DNA of 48,275 bases from an uncultured Bacilli bacterium (GTDB lineage: Bacteria; Bacillota_I; Bacilli_A; RF39; UBA660), in contig CAJTXV010000011.1 of the NCBI GenBank assembly GCA_910584255.1, positions 1 to 48,275 of the forward strand, given 5' to 3'. The translations under genes were made by a program, and so were the position numbers. Shown here piece after piece: positions 24,878-32,085 of the stretch. Position 1 is the stretch's first letter; every line of letters begins with the position of its first letter. The notes below the pieces were generated by a model, which did not search any database, had not been told where the DNA came from, and saw only the letters and a list, made by a program, of their open reading frames with translations.

Positions 24878-25678
24878 TTATGAATTACTTTCTAAATTCC
24901 AAATGGTAATGATTACATGATTTTCATACTCACTGATTTTATAACATGTATACATAATTAAGTTTTCTTTTTCATCAAATATGCTTTTACCATTTAAGTC
25001 TGTTAAATCAGATCCTGCATTGATTCCTTCAAATCTTTGAACTAGTTTATAAACCATTACTTCTGAATCATTTTTCTTTATGTATGCCTTTTCTCCCACT
25101 GGAATATCTTCAATTTTATGGAAGCTTTGATGACTGTGATCGGCAATTATTTTGTGTGTATAAACTGAGAAATAGGCAGCGCTATCTTTGTTATCTACAA
25201 TTTTTTGTACTTCGTTTCCTGTTGATATTTCTGTTTTATATAATGCAACATTTAAATTTACTGATGGTAAATAAAGTCTACCAAAAGTTCCAAGTGAACG
25301 TGTATCTTTTCTAATTTTTTCTAACTCGCTTACAACGGGTGTTTCTATAGTAGATACCATCGGAGTAATAGGAGTTTCTTGTTTTTTAATTTCTGAAGAT
25401 GGATTTTCTATCGTTTTTATATTTTCTTCCTTTTTAGTAGTTGTAATCACTTTATTCTCGTGTTTTACAGTATTTTCTAAATTTTCTGATTCTTTTTCTT
25501 CTTTTTTGTCTTCTAGCTTTGCGACGATGATTTCATTCATTACATTAGAAACTTTTACTTCACTTGACGTCTCATTCATATATACTTCTTTTTTTAAAAT
25601 GTGCATATAAGTTTTATAGGTCTCAATGGAAAGAACCATTAAAACCAACATAATGATTAATAAATTTTTCTTTTTCAT
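24878..25678 (-). CDS. Sortase-like protein with histidine in place of the catalytic arginine
   Basis: A 266-residue protein with an N-terminal membrane anchor (about 5-20), a long Lys/Glu/Thr-rich stalk (about 50-120) and a C-terminal sortase-type domain. The domain keeps the catalytic His (ADHSHQSF, H181) and Cys (MYTCYK, C245). The Arg expected about nine residues after Cys is His here (YENHVIITIW, H254). Sortases covalently attach surface proteins to the wall; a missing Arg suggests altered or lost activity, although a family of anaerobe sortases may share this. No LPxTG substrate was found. The leader has a hairpin over the ribosome binding site. Confidence 0.75.
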   Translation of the reverse strand: MKKKNLLIIMLVLMVLSIETYKTYMHILKKEVYMNETSSEVKVSNVMNEIIVAKLEDKKEEKESENLENTVKHENKVITTTKKEENIKTIENPSSEIKKQETPITPMVSTIETPVVSELEKIRKDTRSLGTFGRLYLPSVNLNVALYKTEISTGNEVQKIVDNKDSAAYFSVYTHKIIADHSHQSFHKIEDIPVGEKAYIKKNDSEVMVYKLVQRFEGINAGSDLTDLNGKSIFDEKENLIMYTCYKISEYENHVIITIWNLESNS

Positions 25679-25687
25679 CCAAATCCC

Positions 25688-25722
25688 CCCTATAAAACGA
25701 ATATCTCTTCCGTTTTATAGGG
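25688..25722 (-). promoter_or_regulatory. Perfect hairpin at the mRNA 5' end covering the ribosome binding site of the sortase-like gene
   Basis: A 12-bp perfect stem, CCCTATAAAACG (25711-25722) with CGTTTTATAGGG (25688-25699), and an 11-nt loop. On the mRNA it forms at the very 5' end, just after the promoter, and its 3' arm runs into the G-rich ribosome binding site (GGGGGG) 9-10 nt before the ATG. It could block translation or protect the message. Confidence 0.6.
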
Positions 25723-25726
25723 CTAT

Positions 25727-25755
25727 ATTTTATCACAAATCTATCAAAAAATCAA
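25727..25755 (-). promoter_or_regulatory. Promoter of the sortase-like gene
   Basis: Minus strand: TTGATT (25750-25755), 17 bp, TAAAAT (25727-25732). Transcription would start at about 25720, placing the hairpin at the 5' end of the message. Confidence 0.5.
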
Positions 25756-25819
25756 TGTTTTTTTACTTTTTTGCCTATTTAAAGGCAATTTTGAAAGAAG
25801 TTGATAATATTTAATACAA

Positions 25820-26095
25820 CTAATCTAATGACTTAATAAAGTCCTCTAAATCTTTGATTTCAATACTATTTCTTAAATTTCCAATATAGATAGTTTTAGA
25901 ATAGTTAAATACTAGAAAAGTAATACCTTTAATAATAACTCTATGAGGTTCTACATATTGTAGATTTGTGTGTTCTATTATTTTTATATTTCCATTATAA
26001 ACAATAGGTGTAATACCACAAAAACTACAAATAAACTCAATTTTATTTTTAAGTGCTTCTTCCATTTCGATTTTTTCATTTCTTATTGTTACCAT
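25820..26095 (-). CDS. Small protein, possibly YabP/YqfC-type sporulation protein
   Basis: A 91-residue protein with no membrane helix. The pattern IKIIEHTNLQYVEPHRVIIK followed by G-[IF], then YSKTIYIGNLRNSIEI has the beta-rich layout of YabP/YqfC proteins: a conserved N, I-x-G-x-x-(L/F), and a final I-x-G-x-(I/L)-x-S-I-E. In spore formers YqfC is made under sigma-E. The resemblance is weak, so this is a suggestion only. No yqfD-like gene follows. It sits right after the terminator of tRNA-Leu, with GAGGAG as ribosome binding site. Confidence 0.45.
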   Translation of the reverse strand: MVTIRNEKIEMEEALKNKIEFICSFCGITPIVYNGNIKIIEHTNLQYVEPHRVIIKGITFLVFNYSKTIYIGNLRNSIEIKDLEDFIKSLD

Positions 26096-26120
26096 TTTAA
26101 GAATCTCCTCACTTTCTTAC

Positions 26121-26156
26121 AAAACAAAAAATCAATTCCATTTCTAGAATTGATAT
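26121..26156 (-). terminator. Terminator after tRNA-Leu
   Basis: Minus strand: ATCAATTC (26147-26154) and GAATTGAT (26131-26138) form an 8-bp stem with an eight-base loop, followed by TTTTTTG. Confidence 0.7.
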
Positions 26157-26201
26157 TTATCATTAAGCTCAAAACTACAAAAGTTCGAGCAGATTCTTCT
26201 C

Positions 26202-26286
26202 TGGTGCGAGAAAGGAGATTTGAACTCCCACAGTTTACACTACTAGCGCCTGAAGCTAGCGCGTCTACCAATTCCGCCATCCTCGC
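26202..26286 (-). tRNA. tRNA-Leu(CAG)
   Basis: An 85-nt tRNA with the acceptor stem GCGAGGA/TTCTCGC, encoded ACCA 3' end, and a long variable arm typical of class II tRNAs. The anticodon stem CTAGC/GCTAG encloses loop TTCAGGC, giving anticodon CAG, which reads CUG. The T-arm has GTTCAAATC. An open frame crosses it on the same strand but is not coding. Confidence 0.95.
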
Positions 26287-26290
26287 AGAA

Positions 26291-26313
26291 CAAAAAGACT
26301 TTTAGAAAGTCTT
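26291..26313 (-). terminator. Weak terminator between the two tRNA genes
   Basis: Minus strand: AAGACTT pairs with AAGTCTT across a short loop, followed by TTTG. It is AT-rich and short and may be only partial. Confidence 0.35.
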
Positions 26314-26324
26314 AATGATTCACA

Positions 26325-26399
26325 TGGTGTCCCCGGTAGGAATCGAACCTACATTTGATCCTTAGGAGGGATCTACACTATCCATTATGTTACGAGGAC
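26325..26399 (-). tRNA. tRNA-Arg(CCT)
   Basis: A 75-nt tRNA with acceptor stem GTCCTCG/CGGGGAC (one G-U pair) and encoded CCA end. The anticodon stem GATCC/GGATC encloses loop CTCCTAA, giving anticodon CCU, which reads AGG. The T-arm contains GGTTCGATTCC. Confidence 0.95.
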
Positions 26400-26401
26400 A
26401 T

Positions 26402-26438
26402 AAAAACTCATAAGATATTATACCACATTTCTTATGAG
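26402..26438 (-). terminator. Terminator of the HD-domain gene with a tRNA promoter -10 in its loop
   Basis: Minus strand: CTCATAAG and CTTATGAG form a perfect 8-bp stem followed by TTTTTATG. The 16-nt loop holds TATAAT (26417-26422), correctly placed as the -10 of the tRNA-Arg gene whose 5' end is 26399. The -35 at about 26439-26444 is poor (TGGATT). Confidence 0.55.
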
Positions 26439-26476
26439 AATCCATTTTATTTTATATAATATTAAAAATTAAACAT

Positions 26477-26983
26477 CTACCTAAGATAATTCGTAAAACA
26501 AACAAACATAAATGACATGGCTGCAGACAATTGATGCCTAGTAGCGTAACATTTTTCTCCTACGGATACGATATCATCTATAATATCCACTAGCCAACTT
26601 TCAAAGTACTTTGGAACTCTTGGGGCAATCGGAAACATATGTGTTACGATAATATCACTTTCCATATCTGATAATTCAAAATACTTTGTTGCATTATCTA
26701 AAGCATACTCAGGATGTTTCATCAATGTTTTTAATTTTGTCTTTTTCTCTTTTCCTTCATTTACTTCAAAGAAGAAATCATGTAACAATGCCCCACGTGC
26801 GATTTGACGATAATCCAGTGTCAACATTTTACCAATTTTATATGAATAATAAGAAACTCTCAAAGAATGATCTAATCGATTATTCCCATGATGAGTGATT
26901 ATTCCTAATTTTTTAAACTCATTATGTTCTAAAATATCTTCGACTAAAGATGTATAATCAGAGTTATCTGTATAATTTTTCAT
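26477..26983 (-). CDS. HD-domain phosphohydrolase-like protein
   Basis: A 168-residue soluble protein with an HD-type metal site: H in NRLDHSLRVS, HD in ALLHDFFFE, a later His in MKHPEYALD, and a final Asp in LVDIIDDIV. HD proteins cleave phosphate esters such as nucleotides or second messengers. The substrate cannot be predicted. The ribosome binding site is GAGGTGA and a TATAAT -10 (minus strand) lies about 40 bp upstream. It is a monocistronic gene upstream of the tRNAs. Confidence 0.8.
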   Translation of the reverse strand: MKNYTDNSDYTSLVEDILEHNEFKKLGIITHHGNNRLDHSLRVSYYSYKIGKMLTLDYRQIARGALLHDFFFEVNEGKEKKTKLKTLMKHPEYALDNATKYFELSDMESDIIVTHMFPIAPRVPKYFESWLVDIIDDIVSVGEKCYATRHQLSAAMSFMFVCFTNYLR

Positions 26984-27046
26984 ATAGTCACCTCAATAAA
27001 TATTTACTCCAACCTATATCATTATAACACAAAAATAAAAATGTCA

Positions 27047-27071
27047 CTAAAAAAAGGAGAAATTTCTCCTT
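27047..27071 (-). terminator. Intrinsic terminator after comEC
   Basis: Minus strand: the perfect palindrome AAGGAGAAATTTCTCCTT (27054-27071) followed by TTTTT, about 40 bp past the comEC stop codon. Confidence 0.7.
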
Positions 27072-27110
27072 ATCTATGTAAAGCGCTTTTTTCAAGCGAC
27101 TTACTATATA

Positions 27111-29162
27111 TTATGGCGGAAATGTTAAAAAAGTTACATTTTTTCTAAATTTTATAAAAATACTACCATCATCACTAGTCATATATATTGTTTTAGAAAA
27201 TTGTTTTAATAAAGATACCACATTGGGATTTGGATGCCCATAAAAGTTCTTTTTTCCTACAGAAATTAAAGAATACTTTGGATTTAATTCCTGAACAAAG
27301 GAAAGATTAGTACTTGTCTTAGAACCATGATGCCCTACTTTTAAAAATAATAAATTAGGAAGCTTATATTTTTCCAAAATTTCTTCTTCTACTTCCTTAG
27401 TAGCATCTCCCATCAGTAAAAAGGAATAATCACTAATATTTCCTAGTAGTACAATACTACTATCATTTTCTTTATGTCTATCTTTATTTAAAGAGAAAAA
27501 ACGAAACTTTCCAAGAGAAAGTGTGTCCCCTTCTTTTAGGGAATCATAGAAAATATTTTTATCTTTTAATAAACTTTGAATTCTTTTCTCCTCTTCTGTA
27601 TCATTTCCTTCGTTAAAATATACTTTTTTAACTTTCATTTCTTGGATTAATCTATATGCTTCTCCCAAATGATCTAAATCCCCATGTGTAAGACATAAAA
27701 TATTTAATTTCCTAATTCCTAAAGAAGAAAGTAAGGGTTTTATCTTATTTTCATAAATCATTCCAGACTTATTTAAATATCCTCCTGTATCTATTAACAT
27801 TGTTTGATTATTGGAGTGAATTAGTAAAGAATCCCCCTGACCAATATCAATCATTAGGAAATAGGATTGCGGAACAAAGAAATTATAATGATATAAAAAA
27901 ATGGTTATTCCAATCAAAAAATGCATCATCCATTTTCTTTTCCACTTTTTTAAGAGAAAAAATAGACTAAGATAATATATAAATATCCACCACCATGTCG
28001 GTTTGCGGAAAATTAACGTCAGAAAGCGAAACTGTGAAATAAAATTAGAAACATGTTCAAAATAACTACCCAAAATATAGGCAATCCCAGAAAGAAAAGG
28101 AACAAACAAAGATACGATTTGAATTGGAAATAGAATCATCGTAACAAATGGAACTAAAATTAGATTCCAAACGATACTTAAAACATTCACTGAAGAATAA
28201 TAATAGAGAGTAATTGGAAGACTAATTAAAAATGCACAGATAGAAAAATAGAGAGAATTTAAAAGTTTAGACTTTTTCATTGAGGAATCGTTTAATTGAA
28301 GTAAGAAAAAGCTAAGTGTTAAAGAAAATTGGAAGCCAACATCAAAAAAATAAAAAGGTTTCCAAAATAAGACTACAATGACCATTAGAAAAAAACAGTG
28401 CATGTTAGATAGATGCAACCTAAATAATTTAGAAATTGTAAGAAACTCCCATAATAAGAAAGATCTACAGGCAGAGGGAATAAATCCAATTAAAAATAAA
28501 TAGCTAATGAGAAATAAATTTAAAATTAAAAACGAAAATTTAGATAATTCCTTCTTTCTAAAAAGAAGAAAAGAAATAGCACTAATGAAAAGTGAAAAAT
28601 GCATTCCAGAAATTGAAAACAAGTGACTAATTCCGTTTTTTTGAAAGCCTTCCTTAGAAGATGGTTCTATCTGTGAAGAATCACCCAATAAAAATAAAGA
28701 AAGGTAAGATGCATTTTTACGCTTGGATATGATAGAATTTAAATTTCTCTTGATTTTTAATAATAAATTCTGACTTTTTCCAATCACAACTATTTTTTCT
28801 GATTGAAAAGTTACTTTTTCCCTGTGATACCATAAATAATACTGATAATTAAATCCATTCGGTATTGTATTCTTAGAAGGTTTTTGAAACTTCCCAGTGG
28901 ATATCACTTTATCCCCAATTTGAATATTTTCTGAAGAATTTAAAAATAATCTCAGATTTGATTTTCCTTTATGATAGATAAAAACTTCTCTTTTATTTTC
29001 TGTTTTCCTAATCTTGGTAACGGCTCCAGTTACAATAGAATCATTTTCATTCCAAGTTGTAGGAATCTTCTTTGAAATGGAGCAAAGAAAAGAAATCAGT
29101 GCAAGTAAAAATAAAATTGAAAAAAATAAGTTAGAGGATAATAAACGGTTCCAATTTGGCAT
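27111..29162 (-). CDS. comEC: ComEC/Rec2 DNA-uptake channel with metallo-beta-lactamase domain
   Basis: A 683-residue membrane protein that forms the channel for single-stranded DNA during transformation. It has an N-terminal helix and OB-like outer domain (about 30-150), the Competence domain with some ten helices (about 175-420; FSISGMHFSLF is diagnostic), and a C-terminal MBL nuclease-like domain with THGDLDHLGE and VGHHGSKTSTN. The length is normal for Firmicutes. The ATG at 29160-29162 with GGGGAAG upstream was chosen; the frame overlaps the end of comEA by 32 bp. Other competence genes are outside the window. Confidence 0.94.
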   Translation of the reverse strand: MPNWNRLLSSNLFFSILFLLALISFLCSISKKIPTTWNENDSIVTGAVTKIRKTENKREVFIYHKGKSNLRLFLNSSENIQIGDKVISTGKFQKPSKNTIPNGFNYQYYLWYHREKVTFQSEKIVVIGKSQNLLLKIKRNLNSIISKRKNASYLSLFLLGDSSQIEPSSKEGFQKNGISHLFSISGMHFSLFISAISFLLFRKKELSKFSFLILNLFLISYLFLIGFIPSACRSFLLWEFLTISKLFRLHLSNMHCFFLMVIVVLFWKPFYFFDVGFQFSLTLSFFLLQLNDSSMKKSKLLNSLYFSICAFLISLPITLYYYSSVNVLSIVWNLILVPFVTMILFPIQIVSLFVPFLSGIAYILGSYFEHVSNFISQFRFLTLIFRKPTWWWIFIYYLSLFFLLKKWKRKWMMHFLIGITIFLYHYNFFVPQSYFLMIDIGQGDSLLIHSNNQTMLIDTGGYLNKSGMIYENKIKPLLSSLGIRKLNILCLTHGDLDHLGEAYRLIQEMKVKKVYFNEGNDTEEEKRIQSLLKDKNIFYDSLKEGDTLSLGKFRFFSLNKDRHKENDSSIVLLGNISDYSFLLMGDATKEVEEEILEKYKLPNLLFLKVGHHGSKTSTNLSFVQELNPKYSLISVGKKNFYGHPNPNVVSLLKQFSKTIYMTSDDGSIFIKFRKNVTFLTFPP

Positions 29163-29874
29163 AAACAGCTTCCCCAATTCCACTTACATTCTTTAATTGT
29201 TCTAAGCTTTGGAAGCCACCATTTTGCTCCCTATAACTAATAATTGCCTGTGCTTTACTTTCTCCAATTCCAGGAAGCATCATTAAGGTTGCTAAATCAC
29301 TTTGGTTAATGGAGATCTTTGTTGTATCCTTTGGTGCTTCACTTTCCCCTATTTCTTTACTTATGCAGACATCATTTTGAATTGGTTCTTCTGGGCATTC
29401 TACTACTGGTACTTTAGAGGATGTATTTTTACTTTCCTTAAGGGTTTCAATTTCTTCTGTTGTATAAATGACTATTACCATTTCATCTTCTACTTTTTTA
29501 CTTAAATTTATCAAAGAGACATCTGCATTTTCCTTTAATCCGTTCGCTAAATTTATAACATCTTGCACTCTTTTTCCCTCCTCTACTTCATAAACACCTG
29601 GAGAAACAATCGCCCCTTTAATATCCACAGTCACTGCCTTTGTTGTAGTCTTCTCTTCTTTTTCATTTTCTTGTTCTTGCATCTTCTCCTTTGTTTCTTC
29701 CTTAGAATCCTTCACTTCAATTGGAAATTTCTCCACTTTCTTTTTATCTTCTTTTAAAGAAACATACTCAAAATAAAAATAACATAGGAATCCTACACAA
29801 GATATAAAAAGCACCCCTAATGTAATAAAAATCTTTTTTCGATTCTCCTCTATCCAATAACGAATTTGTATCAT
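29131..29874 (-). CDS. comEA: ComEA competence DNA-binding protein
   Basis: A 247-residue protein with an N-terminal membrane anchor (about 15-34), an acidic Lys/Glu linker, a SLBB domain (about 83-140, VDIKGAIVSPGVYEV), and a C-terminal double helix-hairpin-helix DNA-binding domain (about 190-247) with LPGIGESKAQAIISYR and VSGIGEAVYAKL. ComEA binds incoming double-stranded DNA outside the membrane and passes it to ComEC. Its gene overlaps comEC, and it follows ftsW by 23 bp, so the three may be co-transcribed. The ribosome binding site is TTAGGAGG. Confidence 0.94.
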   Translation of the reverse strand: MIQIRYWIEENRKKIFITLGVLFISCVGFLCYFYFEYVSLKEDKKKVEKFPIEVKDSKEETKEKMQEQENEKEEKTTTKAVTVDIKGAIVSPGVYEVEEGKRVQDVINLANGLKENADVSLINLSKKVEDEMVIVIYTTEEIETLKESKNTSSKVPVVECPEEPIQNDVCISKEIGESEAPKDTTKISINQSDLATLMMLPGIGESKAQAIISYREQNGGFQSLEQLKNVSGIGEAVYAKLEPFIIL

Positions 29875-29897
29875 AAAAAAATAACCTCCTAATAAGA

Positions 29898-31079
29898 TTA
29901 TTTATATTTCTTAACCAGTCGGTTACTTTTTTTTGAACTTTCTTCTTTTTTTTCTTTATACATAATATTTTCATAGTTAATTCGTTGTACAAACGTAAGA
30001 GCAAGAATCAAACACATCGCAAAGCTTCCTCCATAACTCATGAACGGTAACGGTACTCCCGTCATTGGAATTAATCCCATGACTCCTCCTAGGTTAATTG
30101 AAATATGAAGGAGAATATAAATTGCCACGCCCATACAAATCAAATAGCCACGACTGTTATAGCAATCTTTTGCTATTTTAATAATCCTACCAATTAAGGC
30201 AAAATATAGTACCATTAATAAAACAGCTGCAATCATCCCGTTTTCTTCTACAATAATTGGAAAAATAAAATCTGTATGTGCTTCAGGAAGATACAAGTAC
30301 TTCTGTGTACTTTTTCCAAGTCCTGTTCCACGAAAACCACCATGATTGATTGCAATATAACTATTACAAAGTTGATTTCCATCGCCATAAAAATTTTCTA
30401 CACTACAAGGATCCGAAAATTCCATCCTTTTTAATTGCCGTTCATTTAAAATAGTAACACCACTCGTAATGACAATGGATCCTATAATTAAAAGACAAGA
30501 TAACATAAAAAACATTTTTCCTTTAATTTCCTTAGAAACAGGAGAAAGAAAAAACATAAATGCAACAATCAGACTAAAAATAATTGTTGTTCCAAGGTCT
30601 GGTTGAATAAAAATTAAAATCGCCAAGCAAACACAAATTGCGATTGGATAAAGAGCCGTTAAGTATCGGTTTAATCTATCTTTATGAGATTCATAATATC
30701 CTGCTAACCAGATGATGGCAATAATTTTAGCAAACTCGCTTGGTTGAATAGAGAAACGTTCAAAATTTAGCCAACTTCTCGCACTATTATGAAGATCTCC
30801 AAATACACGAACAAATATTAAAGCTCCCGCAACTACTATAATTCCAATCGTAGAAAAAAAGGAATAACTCTTACTATGAAATGGCAAAATAACTAAAGCA
30901 ACAATTAAACTAATTCCTATAAATACTGCTTGCTTAATAAAATAACGATAAGGAGAAGCCCCATATTTCATAAATGCTGTAATATTTCCCGCAGAGAAAA
31001 TATTAATCAGTCCTATCGTAATTAAAAGGAGAGTTACTATTAATAATGGTTTATCTATACTTTTTAATACATTTTTCAT
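29898..31079 (-). CDS. ftsW: SEDS peptidoglycan polymerase FtsW (or SpoVE)
   Basis: A 393-residue, ten-helix glycosyltransferase that polymerises lipid II at the division septum with a class B PBP. It contains SIQPSEFAKI and PMTGVPLPFMSYGGS, and INYEN near the end. FtsW and the sporulation paralogue SpoVE cannot be parted by eye. A second SEDS protein at 34696 looks like RodA. The C-terminus is cytoplasmic and basic. Confidence 0.88.
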   Translation of the reverse strand: MKNVLKSIDKPLLIVTLLLITIGLINIFSAGNITAFMKYGASPYRYFIKQAVFIGISLIVALVILPFHSKSYSFFSTIGIIVVAGALIFVRVFGDLHNSARSWLNFERFSIQPSEFAKIIAIIWLAGYYESHKDRLNRYLTALYPIAICVCLAILIFIQPDLGTTIIFSLIVAFMFFLSPVSKEIKGKMFFMLSCLLIIGSIVITSGVTILNERQLKRMEFSDPCSVENFYGDGNQLCNSYIAINHGGFRGTGLGKSTQKYLYLPEAHTDFIFPIIVEENGMIAAVLLMVLYFALIGRIIKIAKDCYNSRGYLICMGVAIYILLHISINLGGVMGLIPMTGVPLPFMSYGGSFAMCLILALTFVQRINYENIMYKEKKEESSKKSNRLVKKYK

Positions 31080-31234
31080 AATTCTCTCCCTTCTATGTTA
31101 TTAATATCATATCATATTTTAAAATATTTGTTTTTTGATATTTCCCTTTCTTTACAAAAATAGACTTTTGTAATAACATTCTTTTCTATGATGGAATACT
31201 TTATATTAGGTAATAAAAAAAGGAGGGGAAATTT

Positions 31235-31396
31235 ATGTATTATTATGGAGGAGGATCTGACTGTGGATGCTCTAGTGCTCCTTGCTACCCATATTTCCAA
31301 CCATGCTGCAATGGTAACAACACTTCAAATTATGCAATTGTTTTAGTATTATTTATTCTTTTAGTCATCGTTATTGGTTCTAGATTTAGTCGCTAA
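31235..31396 (+). CDS. Small Cys/Tyr/Gly-rich YjcZ-like sporulation protein
   Basis: A 53-residue protein missed by size filters. It begins MYYYGGGSDCGCSSAPCYPY, is rich in Cys (6) and Tyr, and ends with one hydrophobic helix (YAIVLVLFILLVIVIG) and a short basic tail. This Gly/Tyr head plus single helix is the plan of the YjcZ/CotS-linked small sporulation proteins. It has a very strong AGGAGGGG ribosome binding site 8 bp upstream and ends before a terminator. The Cys-rich head is unusual for the family and could crosslink in the spore coat. Assignment is by resemblance. Confidence 0.72.
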   Translation: MYYYGGGSDCGCSSAPCYPYFQPCCNGNNTSNYAIVLVLFILLVIVIGSRFSR

Positions 31397-31409
31397 AAAG
31401 GAAATAGAT

Positions 31410-31446
31410 AAAAAAGAGATATTAGAAACCTAGTATCTCTTTTTAA
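31410..31446 (+). terminator. Intrinsic terminator after the YjcZ-like gene
   Basis: A 15-bp stem (AAAAAGAGATATTAG with CTAGTATCTCTTTTT, one G-U) and a four-base AAAC loop, ending in T residues. It can work on both strands. Confidence 0.75.
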
Positions 31447-31455
31447 CTTTTATAT

Positions 31456-31484
31456 TTGAGTATTTTAAGAAGTTATGTTATAAT
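31456..31484 (+). promoter_or_regulatory. Promoter of the peptide deformylase gene
   Basis: TTGAGT (31456-31461), 17 bp, TATAAT (31479-31484), about 28 bp before the start codon. A good sigma-A-type site. Confidence 0.65.
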
Positions 31485-31512
31485 TTGACTTGTAAAAAAG
31501 TGGTGAAGAAAA

Positions 31513-32058
31513 ATGTTGAAAATGAAAGATATTTTAGATGAAAAAGATCCAAAGTTAAGAATGAAAAGTAAAGAAGTTACCTTTCCAATGGCCAAAGAGG
31601 ATCTTAAAAATATTGATTTAATGGAAGAATATTTAATCAATAGTCAAATAGAAGAAACGGCTGAAAAGTATGATTTACGTCCTGGAATGGGGCTATCCGC
31701 TGTACAAATCGGTGTTTTAAAAAGATATATTGTCATTGTAGATGATACAGAGGATGGATTTGAAACTTATGTTATGATCAATCCAAAGATTATTTCTACT
31801 TCTGAAGAGATGATTTATGTAGAAAGTGGTGAAGGATGCTTATCCGTGAATCGTGAATGTGAAGGAATTGTTCCAAGATATGCGCGAGTTACAGTTGAGG
31901 GGTATGATACAGAAGGTAATCAAATTAGAGTACGTGCTCGTGAGGAACTAGCAATTGCCTTTCAACATGAAATTGACCATTTAAATGGAATCTTATTTGT
32001 CGATAAAATTGATCCAAAAAACCCATATAAAAATATGGAACAATATCGTCCTATTTAA
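31513..32058 (+). CDS. def: Peptide deformylase
   Basis: A 181-residue metalloenzyme that removes the N-formyl group from new proteins. The three motifs are GMGLSAVQIG (motif 1), EGCLSV with the metal-binding Cys near 107 (motif 2) and HEIDHLNG with the two His ligands near 152-156 (motif 3). It is a long type 2 deformylase, as in Gram-positive bacteria. The start has GGTGAAG upstream; a sigma-A promoter precedes it and an intrinsic terminator follows. Confidence 0.97.
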   Translation: MLKMKDILDEKDPKLRMKSKEVTFPMAKEDLKNIDLMEEYLINSQIEETAEKYDLRPGMGLSAVQIGVLKRYIVIVDDTEDGFETYVMINPKIISTSEEMIYVESGEGCLSVNRECEGIVPRYARVTVEGYDTEGNQIRVRAREELAIAFQHEIDHLNGILFVDKIDPKNPYKNMEQYRPI

Positions 32059-32085
32059 AGCCATTTCTCTGGCTTTTTTATTTTT
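32057..32085 (+). terminator. Intrinsic terminator after def
   Basis: AAAGCC pairs with GGCTTT across an eight-base loop, followed by TTTTATTTTT. The T run overlaps the end of the convergent kinase gene. Confidence 0.65.

Noticed and set aside
26089..26280. A 63-codon minus-strand frame over the tRNA-Leu gene
   Set aside because: Most of it lies inside the tRNA, and its start has no ribosome binding site. It is a chance frame.
29768..30004. A 78-codon minus-strand frame between comEA and ftsW
   Set aside because: It overlaps the ends of both real genes in another frame and has no family likeness.
31112..31300. A 62-codon minus-strand frame
   Set aside because: It is antisense to the 53-aa YjcZ-like gene and has no ribosome binding site.
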